Source: a virus. Taken from it: a DNA stretch of 36,704 bases. Location: the IMG/VR virus record IMGVR_UViG_3300030333_006518, positions 1-36,704 of that record. One strand, 5' to 3'. Below, one piece after another: positions 15,401-23,934 of the stretch (its first letter is position 1; each line of letters begins with the position of its first letter). Position numbers and translations under genes: made by a program. Below the pieces are notes generated by a model that made no database searches, was not told where the DNA came from, and was given only the letters and a program-made list of their open reading frames with translations.

Positions 15401-16620
15401 CAAAGTCCCTCCGACCATTTCGTGATATCATCCACAGTGCACTCCCATTCGCTCAAGAGATTCTCGGCCTTCTTAGTATCATCCTTCCAATTCGAGAAGC
15501 GGACTACGCGCATCAACTGCTCCTTGCGAAGGGGGTCCTCCTCATGGATGTATTGCAGGACGGCCTTCGCCTGAGTGTCCTTCATCCTCAGATGAGGCAG
15601 AATGCCCTTGAGCAGTTTCTCCACGTCTGACTTCGAGAAGAACTGAAGCCTGTGCTGGCTTCTGGTGCTGTTCTTGTGAATCTTCTGATTCAACTGCAGC
15701 ACCCCGCAGTCGAGGGTCTTGTGCAACTGCTCGCAGTGAGCCCTCCCCCTGTCGCCCGTGGCGACGAAGCCGGCACGGGCCTCGCCCCTGCCTGTGATTG
15801 TGATGTATCCGTCCGCGTCCAAGAAGCCGGCAGCGTACGCCATGGGGTCCTTGAGAATCAGGCCGTCGCCCCTCATCTTGACGAAGGTGCCCCTCGAGGC
15901 GCCTGTTGTGATGTCCTCGTCATCACCGTACATCTTGAGCAGTTTCGACAACTTGGAGGGTGTCATGCTCTTGCGCACATGACCCTGCTCCATGAGACGC
16001 TCGTGTATGGAACGGGAACTGAGCGGTCCCTCGATGGACAGTATTTCAGCGGTCTTGGAGAGGGTCTCCCTGTCCTTCGAGTTGAGGCTGTCGGCCTGAT
16101 GCAGGGTGGAGCGCCACATCTTGCGAGCCTCCGTCTTGCTCTGCATGGCGCTGGCCCATGCTCTCTGCTCCTCCTCCCCCCAGACGTCCTCGAACTCGTC
16201 GAGCGATTTCAACGCCGAGTCTGCGTTCTCCCACAGGTTGCACGCCTGTATGAGACCCACCTGTCTGGTGTTCGAGAACCTGCGTAGGCTCTTGAGGTCC
16301 CTGTCGGAGAGACCGAGATTGCGGATGGTGTCATGTCTGTCACCAGCCCACTGTATCGAGTCGAGAGTGGCCTTGACCTCGAGGGCCTTGAGGGTTCTGA
16401 CATCCTCTATGATGGTGTCAATCTCAATCTTGGACTCCTTGTTGTGCCTCCTCATCTTGCGCAACTTGTCGACGAAGTCAGCGGCGGAGCATCCGAGATG
16501 AGTCTCGAACCAGCCCTCGCCGGTTATCGAGAACATGTTCTTCCTGATTGGCTGCTCCTTCGGAATGGGGTTCGATTTGATGATTTGAAAGGAGTCATCG
16601 AGAAACGCGCTACCCCACAT
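15400..16620 (-). CDS. LAGLIDADG-domain protein with winged-helix-like middle
   Basis: 406 residues, ATG 16620 after GAGGGGTCAAGT; a TTAAGTAAA box at about 16639-16647 might be its promoter. Residues 1-180 are helical and unrecognised. Residues 180-250 resemble a winged helix (ILSIEGPLSSRSIHERLMEQ, MTPSKLSKLLKMYG). Residues 261-271, AYAAGFLDADG, begin a single LAGLIDADG endonuclease domain followed by beta strands and FFSKSDVEKLLKGILPHL. Its stop overlaps the portal start, so it is an integral operon member and not inside an intron or intein. It could be a free-standing homing endonuclease or a domesticated DNA-binding protein used in packaging. Confidence 0.78.
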   Translation of the reverse strand: MWGSAFLDDSFQIIKSNPIPKEQPIRKNMFSITGEGWFETHLGCSAADFVDKLRKMRRHNKESKIEIDTIIEDVRTLKALEVKATLDSIQWAGDRHDTIRNLGLSDRDLKSLRRFSNTRQVGLIQACNLWENADSALKSLDEFEDVWGEEEQRAWASAMQSKTEARKMWRSTLHQADSLNSKDRETLSKTAEILSIEGPLSSRSIHERLMEQGHVRKSMTPSKLSKLLKMYGDDEDITTGASRGTFVKMRGDGLILKDPMAYAAGFLDADGYITITGRGEARAGFVATGDRGRAHCEQLHKTLDCGVLQLNQKIHKNSTRSQHRLQFFSKSDVEKLLKGILPHLRMKDTQAKAVLQYIHEEDPLRKEQLMRVVRFSNWKDDTKKAENLLSEWECTVDDITKWSEGL

Positions 16621-16649
16621 ACTTGACCCCTCATTTGACCTTTACTTAA

Positions 16650-17315
16650 CTACTCCTGTACCCTTGACAATACAGAGGCTGGAATACCGCCCGGTCTGAC
16701 GAGGCTGATGTTGCCGTGTGGCTCAGGGTGCTGTGTGGGTGGTGGTAGTTCCCTCTCGTCCACTTGCACTATGCCCGCTCTCGCTGGGTCCAGTCCCGTC
16801 TCTCGCAGTCTCCTCGCTTGGAATTCCTGCGCATCCCGCAGAGTCGGCCATGTGTAGGAGACTTTGTCCTCCCCTCTCAGGCTCTCTGGGACGTGTCTCT
16901 TGGAGCGGCGGGAGGTCGAGCCACCGCGTATCCCCTCGCTCATGACGCCCTCCATGTCGAAGGTGGCGTGATACTCAGGGGGAGCCTTGAGAATCAGCCA
17001 AGCGTCCTCCATGGGTGATGACTTGACGATGGTGGGCTTGCCACCGACGCCCTGCTTCTTGGCTCGTTTCCTCTTGGTTGCTGCTCTCTTCTGCCCCGTC
17101 GTCATGGAGCCGGATGTCTTCGGGGTCTTGTCCGACACCTTCACGGAGGGCCTGCATTTCGGATATCCCTTGCTGGACTTCTTGGCCTTCGACCTACCGC
17201 ACGGCGGGTGCTTGCCCGTCTTCGGGTCCTTCCTCGATACGTCCACCCACTTCTCCTTGAACCATCTGTTCAGGTCCTTGACGACAAGGGTATCGTGACA
17301 GGTGCATCGGTCCAT
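16650..17315 (-). CDS. DUF5872-like basic protein with internal AW-LLK tag
   Basis: 221 residues, ATG 17315 right after the stop of the preceding miniORF with GGGGTGAG upstream. Residues 14-85 match the small basic DUF5872 type common in marine viruses: DLNRWFKEKWVDVSRKD, GKHPPCGRS, GYPKCRP and a Lys/Arg-rich end. Residues 99-110 carry the tag SSPMEDAWLILK, and the C-terminal half is a separate polar region. The basic domain probably binds nucleic acid or another acidic partner. Fusion of a recognised small domain to a tag-headed body suggests joining of two genes at the tag. Confidence 0.78.
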   Translation of the reverse strand: MDRCTCHDTLVVKDLNRWFKEKWVDVSRKDPKTGKHPPCGRSKAKKSSKGYPKCRPSVKVSDKTPKTSGSMTTGQKRAATKRKRAKKQGVGGKPTIVKSSPMEDAWLILKAPPEYHATFDMEGVMSEGIRGGSTSRRSKRHVPESLRGEDKVSYTWPTLRDAQEFQARRLRETGLDPARAGIVQVDERELPPPTQHPEPHGNISLVRPGGIPASVLSRVQE

Positions 17316-17372
17316 TCACTCACCCCAGAAGACGGTGTAGTCATTCATGTCGTCTACATAGGTGGTGTTCAT
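17316..17372 (-). CDS. Possible 18-residue coupled miniprotein
   Basis: ATG 17372 overlaps the upstream TGA as ATGA, and its own TGA is immediately followed by the next ATG. The product MNTTYVDDMNDYTVFWGE is acidic and aromatic. Perfect coupling on both sides suggests real translation, or a translational relay between neighbours. No function is known. Confidence 0.4.
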   Translation of the reverse strand: MNTTYVDDMNDYTVFWGE

Positions 17373-17560
17373 TTCTTCTTCCCCTTCTTCCTGAACTTTC
17401 CTCGGCAGTACTGCACAGCCCATCCGTTGGCGTAGGCAGATGGGTACACCTTGAACTTCCTCTTTGCTGCGGCTTTCCCCTCGGGGCAGAGTTTCTTCTC
17501 TAACGAGTCCCAAGCACCGCTCATACCGACGCAATGTCCGCATTCACAGGAGCCAGTCAT
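17369..17560 (-). CDS. Small basic Cys protein, GKAAAKRKFKVYPSAYAN family
   Basis: 63 residues from ATG 17560, coupled to the upstream stop as ATGA; a longer reading upstream only shadows the previous gene. An N-terminal CECGHC motif is followed by LCPEGKAAAKRKFKVYPSAY and ANGWAVQYC, a pattern I recognise from small proteins of marine phages and large algal viruses, usually beside DUF5872. Very Lys-rich C-terminus. Likely nucleic-acid or virion associated; no biochemical role is established. Confidence 0.75.
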   Translation of the reverse strand: MTGSCECGHCVGMSGAWDSLEKKLCPEGKAAAKRKFKVYPSAYANGWAVQYCRGKFRKKGKKK

Positions 17561-17754
17561 CTCACACCCACCATCTTCTTCATGTTCATCGGCGCCCACG
17601 CGTCGCACACGTGGTCTGCTCGGCAGATGAAGTCGTACCACTTGCAGTATCCCGTCATGGGGTCGTCGGTCTTGCTTGAGTCCCAAGCCTTGCAGTTGCC
17701 GCACTTCTTGCCAGTGGTGGCTTTTCGATAGTTCGGTGCATCTGACTTGGCCAT
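17557..17754 (-). CDS. Small Cys-rich HiPIP-like protein
   Basis: 65 residues; ATG 17754 shares its A with the upstream TGA. The pattern KKCGNCKAW...GYCKWYDF...VCDAWAP resembles the small cysteine proteins of marine viruses often compared with high-potential iron-sulfur proteins, with four or five Cys that could hold a metal or an Fe-S cluster. It is coupled on both sides to basic small proteins of the same marine module. Redox activity is not shown. Confidence 0.72.
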   Translation of the reverse strand: MAKSDAPNYRKATTGKKCGNCKAWDSSKTDDPMTGYCKWYDFICRADHVCDAWAPMNMKKMVGVR

Positions 17755-18107
17755 CAGCAGTTCCACCTCTTCAGTGCTGCGCCCTTGGGCGTGAGTTTGC
17801 CGTCCTTGCTAGTCGGCCCCTTGCTGCCGCTCATGCGAGCGCAGAAGGACTTGCGCCTCTTGGCCCTTTTGCTTCCGGGCTTGAGTTTGGATGGCTTGGT
17901 GGTGACGGGCGGTTTCAGGTTGGCACCTGTCTCCCTCTTGAACTTGGCACGACCAGCGGCGTTGAGTCCTCCCTTCCTGTGGTGCCTCTTGGGGTTGTAG
18001 CCGTGGAAGGGCTTGGACTTCTTCTTGGCCTTCTCGAAGTGCCCGTCCAGCAATGCGAACGAGGCCTGTTGCATAGGCGTGCAGCAATCACAGTATTCCC
18101 ACTCCAT
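17754..18107 (-). CDS. DUF6321-like basic protein
   Basis: 117 residues, ATG 18107 after AAGGTGATACT. The Cys cluster YCDCC near the start, KGGLNAAGRAKFKRETGANL, KPPVT, RRKSFCARMSG and the end LTPKGAALKRWNC match the DUF6321 type found in many marine viruses. Extremely Lys/Arg-rich, so nucleic-acid binding is likely. It is the first of four coupled small genes downstream of the large terminase, a combination known from unrelated marine viruses. Confidence 0.78.
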   Translation of the reverse strand: MEWEYCDCCTPMQQASFALLDGHFEKAKKKSKPFHGYNPKRHHRKGGLNAAGRAKFKRETGANLKPPVTTKPSKLKPGSKRAKRRKSFCARMSGSKGPTSKDGKLTPKGAALKRWNC

Positions 18108-18116
18108 AGTATCACC

Positions 18117-19616
18117 TTATGGTATCATCCAAGGGCTCCCGTAATTTGAGTTTCGATGGTCCTTGCCAGTCATCCAGTCATCGAATCCGGGCAGGATGTC
18201 GTCGAGGAGCATGACGCTGCCCTTGAACTCCTTCGTCCCCCAGTTGGCCAGAGCGAGGCTCATCGCCAAGTCGTCGTTGACGCCGACACTCTCCAGCCTG
18301 CCGTTCTTCTGCATGCCGAATCGATTGAGTTCCTCCTCCACGCGATGTGTGTACTCCCTGCTCTTCTCATCCCCGTATGGGAGTTTTATCTTGCCCTGCT
18401 CGAACGCCATGAGCAGCGACATGAACAGTGTCTCCTTCTTCGTGCGCGTCGTCATGAAGGTGCGGATGGGGATGTCCGCCTTCATGTTCTGCAACTCCGC
18501 CTCGAACATGCGCTGGAAGTTGTTGCCCTCAAGTTCGATGAGTTCAGGCTTGAAGCGGTTGTTGAGCATGAGCATCATGTTCCTCTGGGCGTTGCTGCCG
18601 AGCCCCTTGTCGTGAACGACGTGCACAATCTGCTTGATGTCGTCGTCACCCAAGTACCGCATCACCGTCATGGCGGTGTAGTCGGCGTTCTTGTCGGAGG
18701 ATATGGCGGGGTCCCAACCGATGAAGTGCTGTCCCCACACCCCGTCGGCCTCGCCCAGTTCGTTGTAGTTGGTCTCCGCCCTCTCTATGAGGGTGAGTTC
18801 CTTGTCCCTCGCGGCCTCGAGTATGTCCATCGGGAACATGCTCGCCACATCGTGGATGGGCTCGCACAGGTACTCGCGGCTGAACTGTATCGCTGGCATG
18901 GAGAGTCTCCTCTGCTCCAGCGCCTCGAGGTTCCACCGCTCTGGCCACAGGGCGACTCCCTTCTTGTCGATGGCCGGGTAGGTCTCGACGCAGAACGTGT
19001 CCTTCTGCTCCAACTCCGCATACAGGTCGTTGTAGGAGAACGGCGTGCCGACCATCATGAGTTTGCTGGTGTGGTGGAGGACGGGGAGCAGGACGCCGTA
19101 GAACCAGTCTGCCGTCCTCTGCAACTCGGTCCCGCTGGTGCCCCAGAGGATATCGTCGCACACGACGACGTCCGGGTGGAAACCACGAGTCGCACCTCCG
19201 ACCGACTTCGCCATCATTCGGCTGCCGTTGGTGAACTCGAAGTACGACTTGGCCCAAGGCTTGCCCTCCGGCTTGAGCCCCCTCAGACAGTGCGCAGTCT
19301 CTATGTTGTTGCGGATGAAGCGCATGTGCTCGAGGGTCTGCTCCAGAGAGTGGGAGAAAATCATGATGTGGGTTCCGGGGTTGAACGCCGCCAGCCACAG
19401 CGCGTACGACATGAACAGGGTGGACTTGCCGTGGTCTCGTGACGCCTTCACGCAGTAGTAACTCTGGGTGTTGAGCCCCTTCTCCCACATCTCGTGGTGG
19501 TGGCTGTAGTGGAATCCCAGTATCTCGGTGAAGAAGTACTTGAACGACTTCTTGGACATCTCCCTGTCCATCTCCAAGACGAACTTCTTGACGCCCTCCT
19601 CGCTCATCTCACTCAC
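18117..19616 (-). CDS. terL: Terminase large subunit (packaging ATPase-nuclease)
   Basis: 499 residues from GTG 19616; ATG 19607 (Met4) with GGGTGAG upstream is an equally good start. ATPase domain: Walker A A58SRDHGKST66, Walker B VVVCDD (150-155) and coupling motif MVGTPF (188-193). Nuclease domain: Asp302 in GWDPAISSDKNADY, an acidic residue in ELIELEGNNF (361-363) and Asp448/449 in GVNDDLAMSLALANW, the RNase H-like metal-binding set. It cuts viral concatemers and pumps DNA through the portal. The arrangement with portal downstream is normal for HK97-type viruses. Confidence 0.93.
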   Translation of the reverse strand: MSEMSEEGVKKFVLEMDREMSKKSFKYFFTEILGFHYSHHHEMWEKGLNTQSYYCVKASRDHGKSTLFMSYALWLAAFNPGTHIMIFSHSLEQTLEHMRFIRNNIETAHCLRGLKPEGKPWAKSYFEFTNGSRMMAKSVGGATRGFHPDVVVCDDILWGTSGTELQRTADWFYGVLLPVLHHTSKLMMVGTPFSYNDLYAELEQKDTFCVETYPAIDKKGVALWPERWNLEALEQRRLSMPAIQFSREYLCEPIHDVASMFPMDILEAARDKELTLIERAETNYNELGEADGVWGQHFIGWDPAISSDKNADYTAMTVMRYLGDDDIKQIVHVVHDKGLGSNAQRNMMLMLNNRFKPELIELEGNNFQRMFEAELQNMKADIPIRTFMTTRTKKETLFMSLLMAFEQGKIKLPYGDEKSREYTHRVEEELNRFGMQKNGRLESVGVNDDLAMSLALANWGTKEFKGSVMLLDDILPGFDDWMTGKDHRNSNYGSPWMIP

Positions 19617-20340
19617 CCATCAACCGGCCTTGCTCCCTAGCCTTCTCCTCCGCGTCGGGGTCCTCATACCGGTCAAACAGCGTCTTCATCTGTGACTCTG
19701 TGATACCCTGATTCTTGGGTTGGTCTTGAGTGACTGCGACATTACCCGATAGTGTCTTCTCTTGACCGGGGGAGAACCCCTCTGCTGTCTGATTAGGTGT
19801 GGGAGCCGCTATATCAGGCATGTCTTTTGGTAATTGGCTACCTGTGTATTGGTGTGTGAAGATGGCTTGCTGCGGGTCTAACCTGTTGACCCTAGCCTCC
19901 TGTGGTGTCGGTTGCCTGAATGGTTGTGGTTGTGCAACTGCGACTTGAGGTGCTGGCTTCATACCCCTGCTGGCGGCGCGGACACCGACCCTCCTTGCTA
20001 TGGGAGCGACTGAGCCGTAGGCCCCGGCCCCGGCGCCTATGGCGCTGGTCGGGCTCCTGCCGGAGGCAATGGCGTCCATCATCCTGTAACCGCCGTAGAG
20101 GCCGGCTAGTCCCTGACCTATTCTCTCCCCCGTCCTGAGCCTCTTGTACTCGTCTGAGTCCATGTCGTACCCGAGTTCCTTTGCGGCAGCGGGGGCGAGT
20201 GGCTTCTGCGGACCGCTGAGGAGATTGAGGAGACCGAGTTGCTCCACTGCACCCGCACTGCTGAGGTCGCCGACAGTAGCCATGTTGTTGGCTACCTGCT
20301 TGGGGTCGAACATCTGCTTGCGGACGAGCACCTTACTCAT
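19609..20340 (-). CDS. Ala/Gly/Pro-rich structural-operon protein
   Basis: 243 residues; ATG 20340 sits within the last codons of the upstream gene and has GGGGGTGG in front, preferred over a GTG at 20349. Residues 75-135 contain a glycine-rich hydrophobic helix region (GQGLAGLYGGYRMMDAI, AIGAGAGAYGSVAPIA), then a Pro/Gln-rich linker. The plus-strand protein at 32585-33100 has a similar glycine-rich hydrophobic stretch. It may contact membranes or be an internal head or ejection protein. Not recognised. Confidence 0.7.
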   Translation of the reverse strand: MSKVLVRKQMFDPKQVANNMATVGDLSSAGAVEQLGLLNLLSGPQKPLAPAAAKELGYDMDSDEYKRLRTGERIGQGLAGLYGGYRMMDAIASGRSPTSAIGAGAGAYGSVAPIARRVGVRAASRGMKPAPQVAVAQPQPFRQPTPQEARVNRLDPQQAIFTHQYTGSQLPKDMPDIAAPTPNQTAEGFSPGQEKTLSGNVAVTQDQPKNQGITESQMKTLFDRYEDPDAEEKAREQGRLMGE

Positions 20341-22474
20341 CGGCGCCACCCCCGAAAGCCACCTTGACGGCCTTGACGATGGTGGGGCTCATGTTGAACG
20401 TGTCAGCGACGCGATGCCAGTCGCCCTTGGAGAACAGGATAGCGCGGACGTCGTGCTTCGTGATGCTCATCCTCTCGGCCATGTAGGAGAGGTCGTCCTC
20501 GTTCATCATGCTCAGGGTCTGAGACGGCAGGTGCTTGCGGATGTCGTCGTCGTTGGCGGCGTCCTTGTACTGGAGATTCTCCATCGCCTTGATGAGCCTG
20601 TCCTCTATCGGGGAGGAGTCGCCACGGAGATACTGGTCGAGCGTCTGCTGGTAGGGGTCCGACAGCGTCTGCTGGAACCTCTGCTCCTGCGGGGTCATCG
20701 GACCGGTGGGCGCTGGCGCCCTTCCGGGCTGCCCTAGACCGCTCCTTGCCACATACACGCGACGCACCTGCTCAGGAGTCGCAAAGCGGAACGCCCTTTG
20801 TGCTTGTCGGTATTCCTCGCTGGGAGTAATCGGTGGAGTGGAAGGAGGGGTCTGCACGGGCGCAGGCTGCCTGACCGTGGCGTACTGCGGGCTGATTTCC
20901 TGCTGCTCCGGCTCCGCTATGGGGGTGCCCGCCATCTCCTTGATGTGATACTGGTCGAGATGCTGGGGCAGGTCCATGCTCATGGGGGCCGTCGGGAACC
21001 CAGCGCTCATCCTGCCGGTGTTGGGACCGGTCGGCACCTCGTCGAGCAGGGACCTGTTCGGTGTGTGACCGTGATGATGGGATAGGGCGGCGGCAACTGT
21101 CTCTGTCAGTCGCCTCTGCCCCTCCACATCGGGGTGGAGGTTGACGCCCTCCATCTCAGCATCCCTCAGCGGTGTGCCTGCGGCTTCGAGTAGTTGAGCG
21201 TAGGCGAAGAGTTCGGCAGCGTCCTTGTGGCTGTTCTTGCCTCTTCCCCTCTGGTATGCGTTCCTCACCGAGCCCGCCTTGATGTGGGTCCTCATGTCAT
21301 CGGTCGTGACGCCCTCCGGTAGAGGAACCTGCTCGCGCAGGGCTGAGATAATCCTCTTCGTGTTGCCTTGAGTCGAGTCGCCCATCATGAGATGGAGAGC
21401 ACCGGGGGTCTCAGCGAGTTTCCTAGCGAGCGCATTGGCGTCCGTCTCATTGGAGAGAGCCTGTCTCATGGTGATTGGTCCCCCCTCGTCCTGCATGATG
21501 ACCTCGTCGAGGAGTTCCTTCGGCATCTTTGATTTATCGAGTGACATGAGGATGCTGCCGAAGGCTGCGAAGTTGGTGGGTCTGCCTGCTCTCCCTGTTG
21601 CATAGATGCCATCCGGCAGGAGATGCATCATCTCGTGGGAGTGGAGATTATCGACAGCGACACCTGCATCGGCGCCCATGTTGTTGAGGAAGTTGTCGCT
21701 CAACTCACCACGGGGACCTATCGTCTCCCCCGACTGCGCCCCCCTCTTCCTGCTTCCGACCGGCATCCCGGTAGCGGGGTTGAACGAGAGGTCAGCCACG
21801 CTGATGTGACCGACGTTGATGCCCTCGTCATTCCTCTTCAGAGTCACTCCCGCATCCGTCATCATGGCGGCGAGGAAGGGTGCGAAGGGGATGGCGTAGG
21901 ACTCGTGGAACCTGCCCAGTGAGGGGTGGCTGCCCCTCCCCGAGTTGGTGTACACCGTGCCGAGCGTCCCAGCGGCGCCTCTGACCTTGGTCTCGGAGGC
22001 CTGTGACTTGCTCCTAGAGTGCTGGAAGTCCATTGAGCGCAACTTCCTCCATTCGGGGCTGTCCACAGGGGGGAGACTGTGCTCCTCCGTGTTCTTGTGA
22101 GCCTCGTTGAATCTCCTGATTGCCTCATTGACGAAGTCGGCGGCGTTTATGTTGGTCAGCCCCGCCTCCCTCAGCCTCCTCCCGACCTTGTTGATGACGC
22201 CGTCGATGCCGTGCCTGTGCTCGATGCCGAACTCGTCTGTGAACACGGCCTCCCCGAACTCGCCGGGACCGAACTCCCCCTGCGGCATCCCCAACTCGCC
22301 GTAATGCGAGAAGAGGGGTCTGTCGAAGCCGTTCCTGTTCAGCGGGTTCTCCTCCGAGTGGAAGAACTCGGGCGGGGGATTGCCGTAGTAGAAGGCCTCC
22401 CCCGTCACAGGGTGGACACCGTGATTGCCATCACCCTTGAGAATCGGATAACCCTTCTTGAGAATGAGCCTCAT
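20333..22474 (-). CDS. Large protein with HExxH motif, function unknown
   Basis: 713 residues, ATG 22474 coupled to the upstream stop as ATGA. His280-Glu-Met-Met-His284 within DNLHSHEMMHLLPDG fits the zincin HExxH pattern, but no clear third ligand is identified. Residues 540-600 are a Pro/Gln linker (APVQTPPSTPPITPSEEY). The C-terminal 100 residues look like small helical HTH-type units (ITKHDVRAILFSKGDWHRVA, FNMSPTIVKAVKVAF). A metalloprotease-like virion protein is possible. It belongs to the packaging operon. Confidence 0.7.
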   Translation of the reverse strand: MRLILKKGYPILKGDGNHGVHPVTGEAFYYGNPPPEFFHSEENPLNRNGFDRPLFSHYGELGMPQGEFGPGEFGEAVFTDEFGIEHRHGIDGVINKVGRRLREAGLTNINAADFVNEAIRRFNEAHKNTEEHSLPPVDSPEWRKLRSMDFQHSRSKSQASETKVRGAAGTLGTVYTNSGRGSHPSLGRFHESYAIPFAPFLAAMMTDAGVTLKRNDEGINVGHISVADLSFNPATGMPVGSRKRGAQSGETIGPRGELSDNFLNNMGADAGVAVDNLHSHEMMHLLPDGIYATGRAGRPTNFAAFGSILMSLDKSKMPKELLDEVIMQDEGGPITMRQALSNETDANALARKLAETPGALHLMMGDSTQGNTKRIISALREQVPLPEGVTTDDMRTHIKAGSVRNAYQRGRGKNSHKDAAELFAYAQLLEAAGTPLRDAEMEGVNLHPDVEGQRRLTETVAAALSHHHGHTPNRSLLDEVPTGPNTGRMSAGFPTAPMSMDLPQHLDQYHIKEMAGTPIAEPEQQEISPQYATVRQPAPVQTPPSTPPITPSEEYRQAQRAFRFATPEQVRRVYVARSGLGQPGRAPAPTGPMTPQEQRFQQTLSDPYQQTLDQYLRGDSSPIEDRLIKAMENLQYKDAANDDDIRKHLPSQTLSMMNEDDLSYMAERMSITKHDVRAILFSKGDWHRVADTFNMSPTIVKAVKVAFGGGADE

Positions 22475-23934
22475 GCCGTTCGACCGCCCCTTCCAACGTC
22501 GTTGCCGATGGTATGAGCACCGAAGTGTCGTGGGTCGTTCTTGGCATCCTCGGTCGCCCCCTCGGGGCGGTTCGTCTGCTTGGGACCGTTGGACGGGTGG
22601 TTGGGAAGCATGGTGCCACCGCCTGATGTGTCTGCGTCGCCCTTGCCCTTCCTCTTGCGCTCCTTCTCGCGCAGGAGCCTCTTGCTCTCGGATAGCATGT
22701 GGCGGAGTTGCTGCACTGTGAACCAGTCCATCCTCTTCTGGAGGTCGGAGCCGGAGTGCAGGTCCTCGCTCGCCATGATTGGCATGGGCGGTGGAGGAGC
22801 AGAGGCTCCCATCCCCATGCCTGTTGTGCCTCCGCTCATGTTCAGATGAGGTGCGCCGGCGATGACCGGCGGGTTGATTGGTGGTGCCCTCATGGGCTTC
22901 AGTTTGGGCTTAGGCATGCCCCTCGTGGAGTATCCGCTGATTTGCGGTATGGATGGTGATGCGGGTGTTCGGACCTGACCCTGCTGGGCCCTGACCTGCT
23001 GCCTGCCTATCTGCTGCATGTACTTCCTCGGGTCCTCCAGCCTGAGAGGCTGCTTCGTCTTGATTCCCCTGTGCTCCATCTCGACTGCGAGGTGGGCCCT
23101 TCCGAGGCCGGTCCTCTTGGTCTTGCCGCCCAGTGCCCTCGACTTGAACTTGGCACGACGGCTAGTCGCGCTCTTGGGGTCGTAGCCACCGACTGGCCTC
23201 TTGAACTCGCCAGTGCTGGGCTTGAATTTCTTCTGGGCCTCCTTCTTGCGTCTCTTGGCCCTCTCCTTGGCGCTGGACTTCAGCAACTCGGACCAAGCAT
23301 CGCCCATCGGCTCACCTGCCTCTATGCTATCTTGCCAGTTAGGGTCGTTATGCTCAGGTCTTGCAGCAAAATATTGTGCCAAATCAAAGTCCCCTTTTTC
23401 ATGAAAGCGTTGCGCTAAATTATTTTGAGTACAAGCACTGCATCTCGATAAGGCGCCACGTATGGAATCATAAGGCTGACCACACTCATTACAAATGTCA
23501 ATTGTCCTTTCTTTCATCAAACTCGACCAAGCATCGTCCATCGGCTCGCCAGTGGCGACCATCTCACCACGAGCGGCTCCCGGTCCCTTGGCGCCTCCGG
23601 CGAGGCTGGATAGGAATCCGAAGTTCCCGGCAGCGCCTGTCTGAGCGTGAATCTCCCTGTCGGCGTCGACCTTCTTCGAGTCGTCGATGCCGTCCTCGTC
23701 GCTGTCGAACTCACGGAGCATGGATGGTCTCACCTTGATGTGCTTTCGTGAGCGTTCCTTCTTGGCCTGCTTCTCACGGGCAGCCTGCTTCTTCTCCTTC
23801 TCCTGCTCCTCGTACTTCGGGTCACCGGGATTGTAGTTGCCGTCACCGTCGTTGTTGCGGAACATCGTCGAGGATTCCGAGCGCGGGTTGTAGATTCGGG
23901 TGTCCGAAGTGCGTCCCATCATCCCCTCTGTCAT
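22471..23934 (-). CDS. Modular basic protein with two AW-LLK tags and a zinc ribbon
   Basis: 487 residues, ATG 23934, ATGA-coupled at both ends. Order of parts: charged Lys/Glu N-terminus (about 1-110), tag GEPMDDAWSSLMK, a zinc ribbon (CNEC...CSAC) on markedly A+T-rich DNA, second tag GEPMGDAWSELLK, a basic region with RRKKEAQKKFKPS and GYDPKSATSRRAKFKS resembling the DUF6321-type basic domain, then a Pro/Met/Gly linker and a basic helix. The AT-rich ribbon module is bounded by the two tag repeats, as if inserted or duplicated there. Likely a nucleic-acid-binding virion protein. Confidence 0.75.
   Translation of the reverse strand: MTEGMMGRTSDTRIYNPRSESSTMFRNNDGDGNYNPGDPKYEEQEKEKKQAAREKQAKKERSRKHIKVRPSMLREFDSDEDGIDDSKKVDADREIHAQTGAAGNFGFLSSLAGGAKGPGAARGEMVATGEPMDDAWSSLMKERTIDICNECGQPYDSIRGALSRCSACTQNNLAQRFHEKGDFDLAQYFAARPEHNDPNWQDSIEAGEPMGDAWSELLKSSAKERAKRRKKEAQKKFKPSTGEFKRPVGGYDPKSATSRRAKFKSRALGGKTKRTGLGRAHLAVEMEHRGIKTKQPLRLEDPRKYMQQIGRQQVRAQQGQVRTPASPSIPQISGYSTRGMPKPKLKPMRAPPINPPVIAGAPHLNMSGGTTGMGMGASAPPPPMPIMASEDLHSGSDLQKRMDWFTVQQLRHMLSESKRLLREKERKRKGKGDADTSGGGTMLPNHPSNGPKQTNRPEGATEDAKNDPRHFGAHTIGNDVGRGGRTA
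23291..23316. repeat. Tag DNA repeat bounding AT-rich module (copy 1)
   Basis: 24 of 26 bases match 23525-23550 in direct orientation; both encode GEPMxDAW-type tag residues. The roughly 208 bases between them are clearly A+T-richer than the surrounding gene. Confidence 0.85.
23525..23550. repeat. Tag DNA repeat bounding AT-rich module (copy 2)
   Basis: Partner of 23291-23316. Direct repeats around a compositionally foreign segment are what homologous or micro-homologous insertion at the tag would leave. Confidence 0.85.

Noticed and set aside
15400-16620. Intron or intein carrying the LAGLIDADG domain
   Set aside because: No split gene or splice-like ends flank it, and its start and stop are coupled to neighbours like an ordinary gene.
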